NCBI GenBank assembly: GCA_009692555.1
Contig: SHYY01000008.1
Location: forward strand, 1-64,000
Source of the DNA: Myxococcales bacterium
Lineage (GTDB): Bacteria; Myxococcota_A; Polyangia; Palsa-1104; SHYY01
Direction: 5' to 3'
Length of the DNA: 64,000 nucleotides
Both the position numbers and the translations under genes were made by a program. Every line of letters starts with the position of its first letter. Positions within the stretch are counted from its first letter, which is position 1. The notes below the pieces were generated by a model. It was given only the letters and a program-made list of their open reading frames with translations. It was not told where the DNA came from and ran no database searches. Shown here piece by piece: positions 18,298 through 26,299 of the stretch.

Positions 18298-20604
18298 TTA
18301 GGGGATCGAGACGCTGCCGGTCTCTTTGTCGACGCCGGCGCCGTGCTCGCTGGTGATCATCTTCTCGGGGGGCTCGCGCACGTTGACCCAGGTGACGTTG
18401 TCGCCGCGCTTGATGCTGCTGCCGCCGGCGTCGTAGAGGTCCTTGCCGCCGATGTCGACGAAGATTCCGACGGTGGGGATCTTCTGGCGCGCCAGGTTGT
18501 CGTCGACCTCGCCCGAGAGGTTGCCGCAGCCGAGGGTGGGCTCGCCGGGCGCGTGGTACTCGTCGTTGCCGCCGATGTTGATGAGAACGCCCATGCCATT
18601 GGCGTTGCCGGAGCCGAGCGAGAGGCCGGGCGCGCGGTAGACGTCGTTGCCGCCGAGGTCGATGTGCCACGAGGTGGAGAAGTCGTGGCCGACGCCGATC
18701 GAGGTGGCCGCGGGGACCACGTTCGGGTTGTATTTGTCGTCGCCCGCGTCATCGAGGAAAAGGGCGAGGGCGAAGTGCGCCGCCGAGCCCTGGACGTACC
18801 ACTTGCCGTCGTAGCTGTCGTTGCCGCCCCCGTCGGCGAGGATGCCGGTGCCGAACCAGTAGCCGGTGCCCTGGCCGAATACGCTGGTGGTGTAGACGTC
18901 GTTGCCGGCGCCGTCGCGGAGCACGCCGAGACCGCCCGACATGTAGGTGCTGTCGCCCGGGCCGCCCGCGCGGCGGCCGAAGCCCGCGCCCTGGGTGAAG
19001 GACGAGTTGCCCCTCCCGGGGAGCTGCGGGGTGAAGTAGAGCGGGTCGCCGCCCTTCACTGGATCACCGACGTCGGCGAGGTACTTGTCGGCGCCCTCGC
19101 GGTCGTAGAGGAAGCCGGCGGCGCGCACGTAGGCGAAGCCCTGGGAGACGGTGTAGGTGCGGTACGTGTCGTTGCCGCCCTGATCGATCAGCAGGCCGAC
19201 GCCGAAGATGCCGGCGCCCTGCACGCCCGCCTCGCCCTCGTAGATATCGTCGCCGCCCGCGTCGTAGAGCACGCCGACGCCGGCCACCCCGAAGCCCTGC
19301 GACATGCGCAGCGAGCGGTACTTGTCACCGTCGCTGCCGAGGTCGAAGAGCATGCCGATGCCCATCCGGCCGGCGCCCTGGCGCGGGGTCTCGGAGAGAG
19401 TGATCGGGCCGTTGTCCTTGTCGGGCTGGCCCTTCGGGTGGTAGCGGCCATCGGCGTCGGAGGGGAGGCGCTTGCCGTCGAGCGGATCGGCCACCACGTC
19501 GTAAGCGTAGGTGTCCTTGCCCGCGAGATCGATCGCCACACCGACGTGGCGCACCGCCTTGAGATCGAGCGAGCCGTCGACCGCGCCGGCGGGGAAGCGG
19601 TAGGTGTCGTCGCCCCCGGTGTCGACCACCAGGAGGATCGGCGGCTTGTTGGCGTCGTCCTCGTAGGTGTCCTTGGCCGCGTCGTGGAGCACGATCCGTC
19701 CGATCGGCGTGTCCTGATCGAACTGGAAGCCCGCCGTGCCGGCGAAACCGGCCAGCTTCGCGGTCTCGATCGCCCAGGCCAGGCGGACCGCGGCATCGAT
19801 CAGCGCCGCCTCGTCGTAGCCCTTGGAAAGGAATTCGCTGACCGCCTTCTGGTGCACCGGCGGAGGGCTGTAGGACGCCGGCAGGACCATCGCGCTCAGG
19901 CGCGTCAGGATATCGAGATCCTCCAGGGAGATCGCCTTGGCGAAGGCGAACCAGGCGCGGTTGGCGTCGGAGACGGCGAGGACCACCTGGGCCAGCGCGA
20001 CCTGCAGATCGGCCGGCACATCGGCGGCGTCAGCCTCGAGCGCGGCGGTATCCGGTTTGCCGCCCGCGTCGGTGATGAGCTTCGCGACCGCGCGCGCCAG
20101 CGGCTGCGCCGGATCGATCGCGGGCGGCTCGATGCACGGTGCGATCTTCGCGCCCAGCACGCTCCCGGCGACGGTGAGGGCGTCGGTGACGGGGGTGGGC
20201 GACTTCGCCGCGTCGTCGAGCTGCCTGACCACCGCGCGGGCGAACGGCGGCGCGTGGACCGCGGGATCATGCGCCGCGTCGTACCAGGGCAACCGGAAGG
20301 CATCGGAGCGAATGGTGGGCGGAAACAGCGACCAGTCCTTCTGGGAGAAGCCGCAGCTGCAGCGATCGAGGCCGGCCAGCTTGAGCGCCTCGTCGAGCGC
20401 ATCGGGGGCCGCGGGCTTGGTGACCGGACACTTCGGGTCGGGGTAGCTCACCGCGCCGTCGGGCGGGCCGGGCAGGCAGATCGGCGAGAGGTCCCGCGCG
20501 GCGCCCCCGTCGACGGTGGCGCTCCCGTCCCCTTCCACGGGGCCGCCTTCGGTGCCGCAGCCGGCGAGCGCAAACGCAAGGAGCGGGAGGAGGTAGTTCC
20601 GCAT
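18298..20604 (-). CDS. Large lipoprotein with GxDxY repeats, probable beta-solenoid
   Basis: The 768-residue product starts at ATG 20604 with a lipoprotein signal (MRNYLLPLLAFALAGCGT; lipid Cys about 16). Residues about 60-300 form a Cys-containing, largely helical region. From about 308 to 735 come at least twelve repeats built on G-G/A-N/D-D-x-Y, such as GGDDTYRF, GGNDTYRT, GAGNDVYT, GGGNDSYD and GGNDVYRA, often spaced by QGxGxxGxGxLxDxG. This recalls Ca-binding parallel beta-roll or solenoid proteins, with Asp/Asn turns, although it lacks the strict RTX nonapeptide. It is probably exposed on the cell surface. Function unknown. The longer ORF start is rejected because the lipobox would be internal. 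Confidence 0.72.
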   Translation of the reverse strand: MRNYLLPLLAFALAGCGTEGGPVEGDGSATVDGGAARDLSPICLPGPPDGAVSYPDPKCPVTKPAAPDALDEALKLAGLDRCSCGFSQKDWSLFPPTIRSDAFRLPWYDAAHDPAVHAPPFARAVVRQLDDAAKSPTPVTDALTVAGSVLGAKIAPCIEPPAIDPAQPLARAVAKLITDAGGKPDTAALEADAADVPADLQVALAQVVLAVSDANRAWFAFAKAISLEDLDILTRLSAMVLPASYSPPPVHQKAVSEFLSKGYDEAALIDAAVRLAWAIETAKLAGFAGTAGFQFDQDTPIGRIVLHDAAKDTYEDDANKPPILLVVDTGGDDTYRFPAGAVDGSLDLKAVRHVGVAIDLAGKDTYAYDVVADPLDGKRLPSDADGRYHPKGQPDKDNGPITLSETPRQGAGRMGIGMLFDLGSDGDKYRSLRMSQGFGVAGVGVLYDAGGDDIYEGEAGVQGAGIFGVGLLIDQGGNDTYRTYTVSQGFAYVRAAGFLYDREGADKYLADVGDPVKGGDPLYFTPQLPGRGNSSFTQGAGFGRRAGGPGDSTYMSGGLGVLRDGAGNDVYTTSVFGQGTGYWFGTGILADGGGNDSYDGKWYVQGSAAHFALALFLDDAGDDKYNPNVVPAATSIGVGHDFSTSWHIDLGGNDVYRAPGLSLGSGNANGMGVLINIGGNDEYHAPGEPTLGCGNLSGEVDDNLARQKIPTVGIFVDIGGKDLYDAGGSSIKRGDNVTWVNVREPPEKMITSEHGAGVDKETGSVSIP

Positions 20605-21007
20605 GGTGGGGACGATATCAGACGATCGCCGCGCGCGCGGCTTGCTGATTGCCATCGTCCCGCCTCGCGTGTGGCCTGAGCCTGAGCCGTCCCTCTCGCA
20701 CGGCGTCGAGGTGGCCAATCAGGTCATCCTGTCGCTCTACGCGATCGCGCTCCCCATCGGCACTGCTCTGCTCCCGCGCCGCTTCGGGCGCAGTCCGTGG
20801 CTCGGCCTGTTTTCCGTCCCGCTGATCTGGAACTTCAACTTCACGATCGGCTTCATCGCCTTCGCCCTCGGCGTCGCCGCGCTCCCCTTCGCCCTGGTGC
20901 TCTTCGACCGCCTCTGCGAGCGCCCGACGGTGGCGCGCTTCATCGCCGCGGCGCTCGGCGTCCCCGTGCTCTACTTCGTCCACCTTCTGCCGTGGGGATG
21001 TACCTAG
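20603..21007 (+). pseudogene. Fragment of a polytopic membrane protein
   Basis: The conserved part (about 20711-21000) reads ANQVILSLYAIALPIGTALL, GRSPWLGLFSVPLIWNFNF and YFVHLLPWG. This pattern is familiar from the middle of large GT-C-like or uncharacterised polytopic proteins, in which an N-terminal segment precedes it and several hundred residues follow. Here the beginning is absent: the first 35 codons are anomalous and overlap the divergent lipoprotein start. The frame also stops after one further helix. It looks like a remnant of a larger gene, though a short two-to-three-helix protein cannot be excluded. Confidence 0.45.
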
Positions 21008-21036
21008 TCTTAGCTTAGCTAAGCTAGCTTAGCTAG
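21004..21036. repeat. TAGCT-rich palindrome between convergent genes
   Basis: The perfect 16-bp palindrome TAGCTTAGCTAAGCTA (21011-21026) lies within a run of TAGC/CTAG words (21004-21036). CTAG and AT-rich words are rare in this GC-rich DNA. It sits between the membrane-protein fragment and the convergent PHA-system gene and may act as a terminator or protein-binding site. Confidence 0.6.
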
Positions 21037-21344
21037 GCCTCCGCCGCCGGCTCCGCGAGGGCGCTCTCGAGCTCGCGCCGGATCCGGTTCTCGATCCGCT
21101 CGCGCAGCCCGGAGAGCACGAACGAGAGGTCGAGGTGGATCACCACACGGTCGTCGCGACACGAGATCGTCCCGCTCGCGCCCGTCCGCTTGAAGGTCGC
21201 CTCGGTGCTCGACTTCCACACCGCGGCGATCCCGTATTTCTCGGCGAGGCGCGCGTTCAAGGCGTCGAGGCGCTGGCGCACCACATCGGCGGGCAGGGCG
21301 TGCTTCTTCTCGATCGTCAGCTTGGGCATGATCGTGATTAACAT
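21033..21344 (-). CDS. Polyhydroxyalkanoic-acid system family protein
   Basis: The 103-residue product contains MPKLTIEKKHALPADVVRQR, then TFKRTGASGTISCRDDRVVI and the C-terminal HLDLSFVLSGLRERIENRIR. This matches the small PHA-granule-region family (PF09650 type), found near polyhydroxyalkanoate genes in proteobacteria but also elsewhere. No PHA synthase or phasin is nearby, so the role is open. The start may be ATG 21344 or ATG 21329. It is divergent from selD, with about 20 bases between. Confidence 0.75.
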   Translation of the reverse strand: MLITIMPKLTIEKKHALPADVVRQRLDALNARLAEKYGIAAVWKSSTEATFKRTGASGTISCRDDRVVIHLDLSFVLSGLRERIENRIRRELESALAEPAAEA

Positions 21345-21365
21345 GTGCTAGCCTGTCGGGTCGAG

Positions 21366-22433
21366 ATGGCGGAAGAACGACCCGATCCCCGGCTGATCAC
21401 GCGCTTCGCCAGCTCCGGTGGCTGAGCGGCCAAAGTGGGTCCGGGCGACCTGCACGCGATCCTGGCCGGACTGCCGCGGCCCCTCGATGCCGCGGTCCTG
21501 GTCGGCACCGAGACCGGCGACGACGCGGGGGTCTACGCCCTCGACGCGGATCGAGCGATCGTCTGCACCGCCGACTTCATCACCCCGGTGGTCGACGATC
21601 CTTATCGCTTCGGGCAGGTCGCGGCGGCGAACTCGCTCTCCGATGTGTTCGCGATGGGCGGCCGTCCGCTGGCGGCGCTCGCCCTGTGCGCCTTCCCGAA
21701 GGAGCTCGATCCCGACGTGGCCCGGGAGATCCTCCGCGGCGGACAGGACAAGGTGATCGAGGCGGGCGCGGCGATCGTCGGCGGCCACACGGTGCGCAAC
21801 GCCGAGCTGCTCTACGGCCTCTCGGTGACGGGGATCGTCGATCCGAAAAAAATCCTTCGCAACGTCGGTGCCCGGCCCGGCGACGCACTGGTGCTCACCA
21901 AGGCGCTCGGCACCGGCCTGGTGATCAACGGGCGCCGGAAGGGGCTCGGCAGCGACGAGGATCTCGAGGTGGCGCTCTTGTCGATGGAGCTGCTCAATCG
22001 CGGCGCGGCCGAGGCGGCGGTGCGCTTCGGAGCCCACGCCTGCACCGACATCACCGGCTTCGGGCTGGCCGGCCACGCCCTCGGGATGGCGATCGGGTCG
22101 GGCGTCGGTGTCGTGGTCCACGCCGAGCACCTGCCGCTCCTCCCGGGCGTGCTGGCGCGGATCCGCGAGGGCGTAAGCACCGGATCTACCAGGTCAAATC
22201 GCTCGAGCTGCGCGCCCCGCCTGAAGACCGCCACCGCGCTTTCGACAGAGATGGATCAGATCGTGCACGATCCGCAGACCTCCGGCGGCCTGCTGATTGC
22301 CGTCGCTGCGGAGCGAGCCGACGAGCTGGTCGCGGCCTGCCTCGCGGCGGGCGCGGCCCGGACCTCCCGCATCGGTGACGTCGTCGCCACGAGCGAGCCG
22401 TTCCTGGAAATCCGCGGTGCGCCCAATCTCTGA
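21366..22433 (+). CDS. selD: Selenide, water dikinase with in-frame UGA selenocysteine
   Basis: SelD makes selenophosphate from selenide and ATP. The ORF track starts at GTG 21435, which would remove the catalytic N-terminus. Reading from ATG 21366 gives MAEERPDPRLITRFASSGG, then TGA (21423-21425), then AAKVGPGDLHAIL in the same frame. Sec-containing SelD proteins have GGU-AAK-GPGDL at precisely this place, so the TGA is read as selenocysteine (about residue 20). The rest has ETGDDAGVYALD, FAMGGRPLAALAL, TDITGFGLAGHALGM and the C-terminal DPQTSGGLLIAV. Total length is 355 residues including Sec. A small stem-loop follows the UGA. It implies selA, selB and selC elsewhere in the genome. Confidence 0.92.
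21435..21455 (+). promoter_or_regulatory. Candidate bacterial SECIS stem-loop
   Basis: Sixteen bases after the selD UGA begins a loop CGGGC (21442-21446) closed by GGTC/GACC, with an outer GTG/CAC pairing across a two-base bulge. Bacterial SECIS hairpins lie just downstream of the Sec UGA and have a guanine in the apical loop, as here. The fold is drawn by eye. Confidence 0.5.
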
Positions 22434-22455
22434 AGGCTCTGAAGGCTCTGAAGGT
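22429..22455 (+). repeat. 9-bp tandem repeat TCTGAAGGC x3 over the selD stop
   Basis: Two exact copies of TCTGAAGGC and a third with one change (TCTGAAGGT) run through the selD stop codon, placing further in-frame TGA codons after it. These tandem stops could guard against UGA readthrough in a Sec-decoding cell, or the repeat may be chance slippage. Confidence 0.6.
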
Positions 22456-22476
22456 TTCGCCTCCCAGGAGTAGCTT

Positions 22477-23487
22477 GTGAAGCTGTGGGTCCCGCTGGTT
22501 GCCATCCTGCTCGCCGCCTGCGGTAGCGCCGGCGGGCCGTCTTCGGATGGCGGCGCGGCCTACGATCTCGCAAGGATGGCCTCCCCCGACCTCGGTTCCG
22601 GCGGCGGAGCCGATCAGGCCGCAGCGACGGGCGATCTCGCTTCATGGAGCGAGGACGGCAGCGGCGGCCCTGACGATTCGGGCGCCGCGGTCGACCTCGG
22701 ATCGGCTCCCTCCGATCTCGGCATGGCGGCAACCGATCAAGGCATGGCGGTCCCCGATCTCGCCCCGCCCAGCGACGGTGGGGCCGGCTGCGCGAAGTGG
22801 CTGGGCGACGAGGACGGCGACGGCATCGGCGACCAGTGCGACAACTGCCCGACGCTGATGAACCCGAACCAGGGCGACGGCGACAAGGACGGCGTGGGCG
22901 ACGCCTGCGATCCCCACCCCAACCTTGCGATCGACAAGCAGCTTTTTTTCGATGGTTTTGGCGATCCCGCCTTCACCACCGGCAAGTACGAGTTCATGCC
23001 GCTCAACACCGAGGGGGACTGGGTGATCGCGCTCGGCCGCTGGAAGCAGAAGATCGGGAAGCCCTCGTTCCGCACCGCGGTGGTGAAGGGGCTCGCGCCA
23101 GGCGCGCCGATCCGGGTGATGACCGCGGTGGCCGTCGATGGATCGGGGGGCGCCTACGAGCGCTCGGCGGGCCTCGTGTGGGCATCCACCGGCGCCAGCG
23201 CGGGCACGGTCTGCGCCGTCGACACCGGCGACCTGTCGAACGCCGCGCTGCATCTCTACCGCCTCGATCGCGATCAGGCGAGCGCCGCGATGGGGAAGGG
23301 GATGCTCCTCCCGGTAGCCCTGGCCGGCGCCAGCGACGGCGCGAGCGAGTCCTGCGTGGCGACGATCCAGAACCTGAAGCCCTTCGCGGGCAGCCTGCAA
23401 AAGGGCGGTCCGGTGGGGCAGATCGGCCTGCGCGCGGTCCAGACCGCCGCCGCCTTCGACTACCTCTACATCTTGCAGTCGAACTGA
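22477..23487 (+). CDS. Lipoprotein with thrombospondin type 3-like calcium repeats
   Basis: The 336-residue product starts at GTG 22477 after AGGAG, with a lipoprotein signal [17 protein letters not shown]. An Asp-Leu-rich, low-complexity linker follows to about residue 105 ([20 protein letters not shown]). Next are two type 3 thrombospondin-like units ([15 protein letters not shown] and [16 protein letters not shown]), which bind calcium. The remaining 190 residues look like a beta-sandwich domain that I do not recognise. It is probably an outer-surface lipoprotein. It lies 43 bases after selD but seems functionally unrelated. Confidence 0.75.
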   Translation: MKLWVPLVAILLAACGSAGGPSSDGGAAYDLARMASPDLGSGGGADQAAATGDLASWSEDGSGGPDDSGAAVDLGSAPSDLGMAATDQGMAVPDLAPPSDGGAGCAKWLGDEDGDGIGDQCDNCPTLMNPNQGDGDKDGVGDACDPHPNLAIDKQLFFDGFGDPAFTTGKYEFMPLNTEGDWVIALGRWKQKIGKPSFRTAVVKGLAPGAPIRVMTAVAVDGSGGAYERSAGLVWASTGASAGTVCAVDTGDLSNAALHLYRLDRDQASAAMGKGMLLPVALAGASDGASESCVATIQNLKPFAGSLQKGGPVGQIGLRAVQTAAAFDYLYILQSN

Positions 23488-23525
23488 GTCTGACTATAGT
23501 CCGGGCTCCTTCCTCCGAGGTGCCC

Positions 23526-23936
23526 ATGTCGCTCGTCGTCCGATCGCTCCACCGCCCCGAAAAGCCGGAGCTTCTCAACGAGGAGTGGATCGTCCTCGAG
23601 AACACCGGTCCCGGCGTGCTCGCCTCGGGCGGCTGGACGATCGAGGTCGGGAACCGCGGGTTCCGCCCGCACCCGCTCGGGACGCTGCAGCCGGGTTTCG
23701 TGATGCAGCCGGGAGAGAAGGTTCGCCTCATCACCGGCACCGCGTCGAAGAAGGCTCAGGGCACGCCCGCCGTCGAGGAGGGGATGAAGAACTATCACCT
23801 CTTTCTGCGCGAGCCGGTGCTGAAGAAGGCGGGGCTGGTGGTACAGGTCAAGCTGAAGCAGCTCACGCTGGCGACGGTGACCTTCGATCCCGACGCCGAA
23901 AACGGGATCGCTCCGGTCGCGGCCACCAAGGCCTGA
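23526..23936 (+). CDS. Small protein resembling a lamin-tail (LTD) domain
   Basis: The 136-residue product starts at ATG 23526, with GAGG upstream; the longer ORF of the track runs through the previous gene and is a shadow. LNEEWIVLENTGPGVLASGG and the later RLITGTASKKAQ and VKLKQLTLATVTFDP fit the immunoglobulin-like lamin-tail domain, found in bacterial secreted or surface proteins and some nucleases. Here it stands alone without signal peptide or catalytic domain. TATAGT (23505-23510) could be its -10 element. It converges on the NeuB gene with a one-base gap. Confidence 0.6.
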   Translation: MSLVVRSLHRPEKPELLNEEWIVLENTGPGVLASGGWTIEVGNRGFRPHPLGTLQPGFVMQPGEKVRLITGTASKKAQGTPAVEEGMKNYHLFLREPVLKKAGLVVQVKLKQLTLATVTFDPDAENGIAPVAATKA

Positions 23937-23937
23937 A

Positions 23938-25002
23938 CTACTCGAAGTCGCCGTCCGACAGGCCGTCGCCGGCCGGGATGGCGCGGGTGGCGCGCTTGCC
24001 CGCGAGCTCGTCGACCCGCATCGGGTTCATCCCCGGGCGGTTCTTGCCCGGGCGCAGGATATCGAAGTTCTCCCCCTCGACGAGCGGCGCGCCGGCGGGG
24101 ATGTCGCGGAGCGCCTGGAGCGCCCGCACCGCGTAGGCGCGCAGCTCGTTCTCGGCGGCGTGGACCGCCTTCTCGGCGCGCCCCAGGGCCTGCTCCATCG
24201 CGCGGATCCCGCGCACCATCTCCGCCAGCTCGTGCGGCTCGAGGGCGAAGCTGTGATCGGGCCCCGGGAGGCGCTTCGAGAGGGTGTAGTGCTTCTCGAT
24301 ACAGCACGCGCCGAGGGCCACCGCACCGACGGGGCCGGTCACCGGATCGGTCGAGTGATCGGAGAGGCCCACCGCCACCCCGAAGCGCGCCGCCAGCGTC
24401 GGGAGCACCCGCAAATTCAGCGCCTCCAGGCCGGCCGGATACTGCGCGGTGCACTGCATCACGCACAGCGGGCCGGCGCCCTGTGCACGAAGGAGATCAA
24501 GCGCCGCGGCGATCTCGGGCAGCCCGGCAGCCCCGGTGGAGATCACGGTCGGCTTGCCGGTCGCGGCCACGAACTCGAGCAGCCGGCGGTGATTGATCTC
24601 GTAGCTGGCGATCTTGTGCACTGCAACAAACGGGTCGACCGCACGGGCGTCAGCGACGGAGAAGGGCGAGGACATGAAGCCGATCCCGCGCGCGCCGGCG
24701 TAGGCCGCCAGCTCGGGGACCATCTCGTAGGGCATCGCGAGATCGCGAAAGATGGCGTGGATGTCCTCGGCGTTGCCGGCCGCGGCGAGGTAGTCACTCC
24801 GCCCCGCGCCGGGGGCGTAGACGGTCTCCGGGCGAAAGGTCTGGAACTTCACCGCGTCGCACCCCGCCTCGACCGCCACGTCGATCAGCGCAAGCGCCAT
24901 CTTGCGGTCACGCGGCGGCGCGCCGGCGCGCCAGTTCGAGCCGGCCTCTGCGATGACGAACACCGGCTCCACCGACGAGAAGGACGTCACGCTTCGGGCC
25001 AT
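23938..25002 (-). CDS. NeuB-type nonulosonic acid synthase (PseI/NeuB/SpsE family)
   Basis: These enzymes condense phosphoenolpyruvate with a 6-deoxy amino-hexose or ManNAc to give a nine-carbon sialic, legionaminic or pseudaminic acid. The 354-residue product has the TIM-barrel markers FVIAEAGSNW, DAVKFQTFRPETVY, GFMSSPFSVADARAVD, HKIASYEINHRRLL and VGLSDHSTD, then IEKHYTLSKRLPGPDHSFAL. A C-terminal SAF (antifreeze-like) domain begins near residue 285 with RALRDIPAG-type sequence. The ATG at 25002 is preferred to the GTG at 25020. It is on the strand opposite to the pse genes 2.8 kb away and likely works with them. Exact sugar product cannot be assigned. Confidence 0.85.
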   Translation of the reverse strand: MARSVTSFSSVEPVFVIAEAGSNWRAGAPPRDRKMALALIDVAVEAGCDAVKFQTFRPETVYAPGAGRSDYLAAAGNAEDIHAIFRDLAMPYEMVPELAAYAGARGIGFMSSPFSVADARAVDPFVAVHKIASYEINHRRLLEFVAATGKPTVISTGAAGLPEIAAALDLLRAQGAGPLCVMQCTAQYPAGLEALNLRVLPTLAARFGVAVGLSDHSTDPVTGPVGAVALGACCIEKHYTLSKRLPGPDHSFALEPHELAEMVRGIRAMEQALGRAEKAVHAAENELRAYAVRALQALRDIPAGAPLVEGENFDILRPGKNRPGMNPMRVDELAGKRATRAIPAGDGLSDGDFE

Positions 25003-25053
25003 GGCGGCGAATGCTAGCACGGGTCACCCCGGTTGTTCGGAGCCGCGAGCGGG

Positions 25054-25082
25054 TTGACGCGAGGGCAAGATGTCCATAGACT
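25054..25082 (+). promoter_or_regulatory. Candidate vapBC promoter
   Basis: TTGACG (25054-25059) and TAGACT (25077-25082) are separated by 17 bases. Transcription would begin about at ATG 25089, so the antitoxin message could be leaderless; no Shine-Dalgarno sequence is visible before that ATG. Confidence 0.55.
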
Positions 25083-25088
25083 CCGTCC

Positions 25089-25358
25089 ATGAACAGGAGC
25101 ATCGCGGCGGGTCGCTTCAAGCAGGAGTGTCTGCGCGTGCTCGACGAGGTGGCACGCGGGCACGAAGAAGTGATCATCACCAAGCGCGGCAAGCCGGTGG
25201 CACGCCTCGTCCCCGTCCAAACCGACCGCGAGCGCGAGGTCGCCCTCCTCGCCGAGCTGCGGGGAACGGCGAGGCTGCTGGTCAGCGAGAAGGAGTTCCT
25301 TCGGCCCAGCGCGGACGAAGCGGGCTGGATCGTTGACGGCGATGGCGACGGCGAGTAG
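25089..25358 (+). CDS. Antitoxin, Phd/YefM family (VapB-type partner)
   Basis: The 89-residue product begins MNRSIAAGRFKQECLRVLDE and has EEVIITKRGKPVARLVPV, the signature of Phd/YefM DNA-binding antitoxins. The C-terminal 35 residues, ending DGDGDGE, are expected to bind and neutralise the toxin. It overlaps the downstream PIN toxin gene by 17 bases, the standard antitoxin-first arrangement. Such antitoxins usually repress their own promoter together with the toxin. Confidence 0.88.
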   Translation: MNRSIAAGRFKQECLRVLDEVARGHEEVIITKRGKPVARLVPVQTDREREVALLAELRGTARLLVSEKEFLRPSADEAGWIVDGDGDGE

Positions 25359-25743
25359 GCCGCTGGTCGTCCTCGACACGCACGTTGCGCTGTGGTGGAG
25401 CGCCGATCCGAAGCGGCTGAGCGCGCGCGCCGCCGCCGCCATCGCCGCTGCCGATCGGCTGGGCGTCCCCACCATCGTCTTCTGGGAGGTCTCGCTGCTC
25501 CTGCGCAAGCGAAAGCTGGCCCTGGCGCTGCCGGTGGCGGAGTGGGCGGAGAAGCTGTGCCGCATCCCTCGCGTCGAGCCGCTGCCCCTCACCGTCGAGC
25601 TGGCGATCCTCGCCGACTCGCTTCCGATGCATCCCGATCCGGCCGACCGCTTCATTGTCGCTTCGGCGGTGATCCAGAAGGCCCAGCTGATCACCAAGGA
25701 TCGCCTGATCCGGAAGCTCAAGCTGGTCCGGACGATCTGGTGA
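25342..25743 (+). CDS. PIN-domain toxin, VapC-like ribonuclease
   Basis: The 133-residue product starts at ATG 25342 (the track starts at TTG 25333). PIN-domain acidic residues are present: Asp in VLDTHVALWW, Glu in IVFWEVSLL, Asp in HPDPADRFIVASA and Asp in LITKDRLI. These bind Mg or Mn for cleavage of RNA, often tRNA or rRNA. It belongs to the DTH...FWE subgroup usually paired with Phd/YefM antitoxins, as here. The pair lies within a surface-sugar locus and may stabilise it. Confidence 0.88.
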   Translation: MATASRPLVVLDTHVALWWSADPKRLSARAAAAIAAADRLGVPTIVFWEVSLLLRKRKLALALPVAEWAEKLCRIPRVEPLPLTVELAILADSLPMHPDPADRFIVASAVIQKAQLITKDRLIRKLKLVRTIW

Positions 25744-25777
25744 CACCGCCTTCGGGGTCGGTGTCTTTGCGTGTGGT

Positions 25778-26299
25778 ATGGTGCCGCGTGTGGAAGCGAG
25801 CGCGATCCGGCTGAGCGCCGCGCGGCCCGTCGACGAGGACGCGCGCCTCGTGATGGAGTGGCGGAACGATCCGGTCACCCTCGCTGCGTCGTTCCACGGG
25901 GCGCCGAAGACGTGGCCGGAGTTTGGCGCCGAGTTCGCCGGCTACTTCCCGGACGCGCCGCTGGTGCCGCAGTTTGGATCGTGCGACGCGGAGCGGATCG
26001 CCTTCCTGCGCTACCGTCGCTGCGCCGATCCCACCGCGACCCACGGGGAGGTGATCGACATCAGCATCAACGTCGCCCCGATGGCGCGCGGTCGCGGCCT
26101 CGGGCGGGCGGTGATCGCCGCGGCGAGCGCGTTCGCTCTCGCCACCCACGAACTGGTGCTGGCCGAGATCAAGCCGGGCAACGCGGCCTCTTCCCGCGCC
26201 TTCCTCGCCGCCGGCTACTCCCGCATCACCGACGGCGTCCACGACGTCGACGGGATCCCCGTACCCGTGGAGCGCTATGTCCTTCGCCGCGTCCGCTAG
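25778..26299 (+). CDS. GNAT N-acetyltransferase, possibly sugar-modifying (PseH-like role)
   Basis: The 173-residue product has GNAT features: ARLVMEWRNDPVTLAASF at the N-terminus, as in the RimJ/PseH-like group acting on nucleotide amino-sugars, and the acetyl-CoA motif VAPMARGRGLGRAVIAAASA, then PGNAASSRAFLAAGY. In the nonulosonate pathway PseH acetylates the 4-amino sugar made by PseC. Position just upstream of the pse genes supports that role, but the similarity is not decisive. The following HAD-Nudix gene overlaps it by 23 bases, implying coupling. Confidence 0.7.
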   Translation: MVPRVEASAIRLSAARPVDEDARLVMEWRNDPVTLAASFHGAPKTWPEFGAEFAGYFPDAPLVPQFGSCDAERIAFLRYRRCADPTATHGEVIDISINVAPMARGRGLGRAVIAAASAFALATHELVLAEIKPGNAASSRAFLAAGYSRITDGVHDVDGIPVPVERYVLRRVR

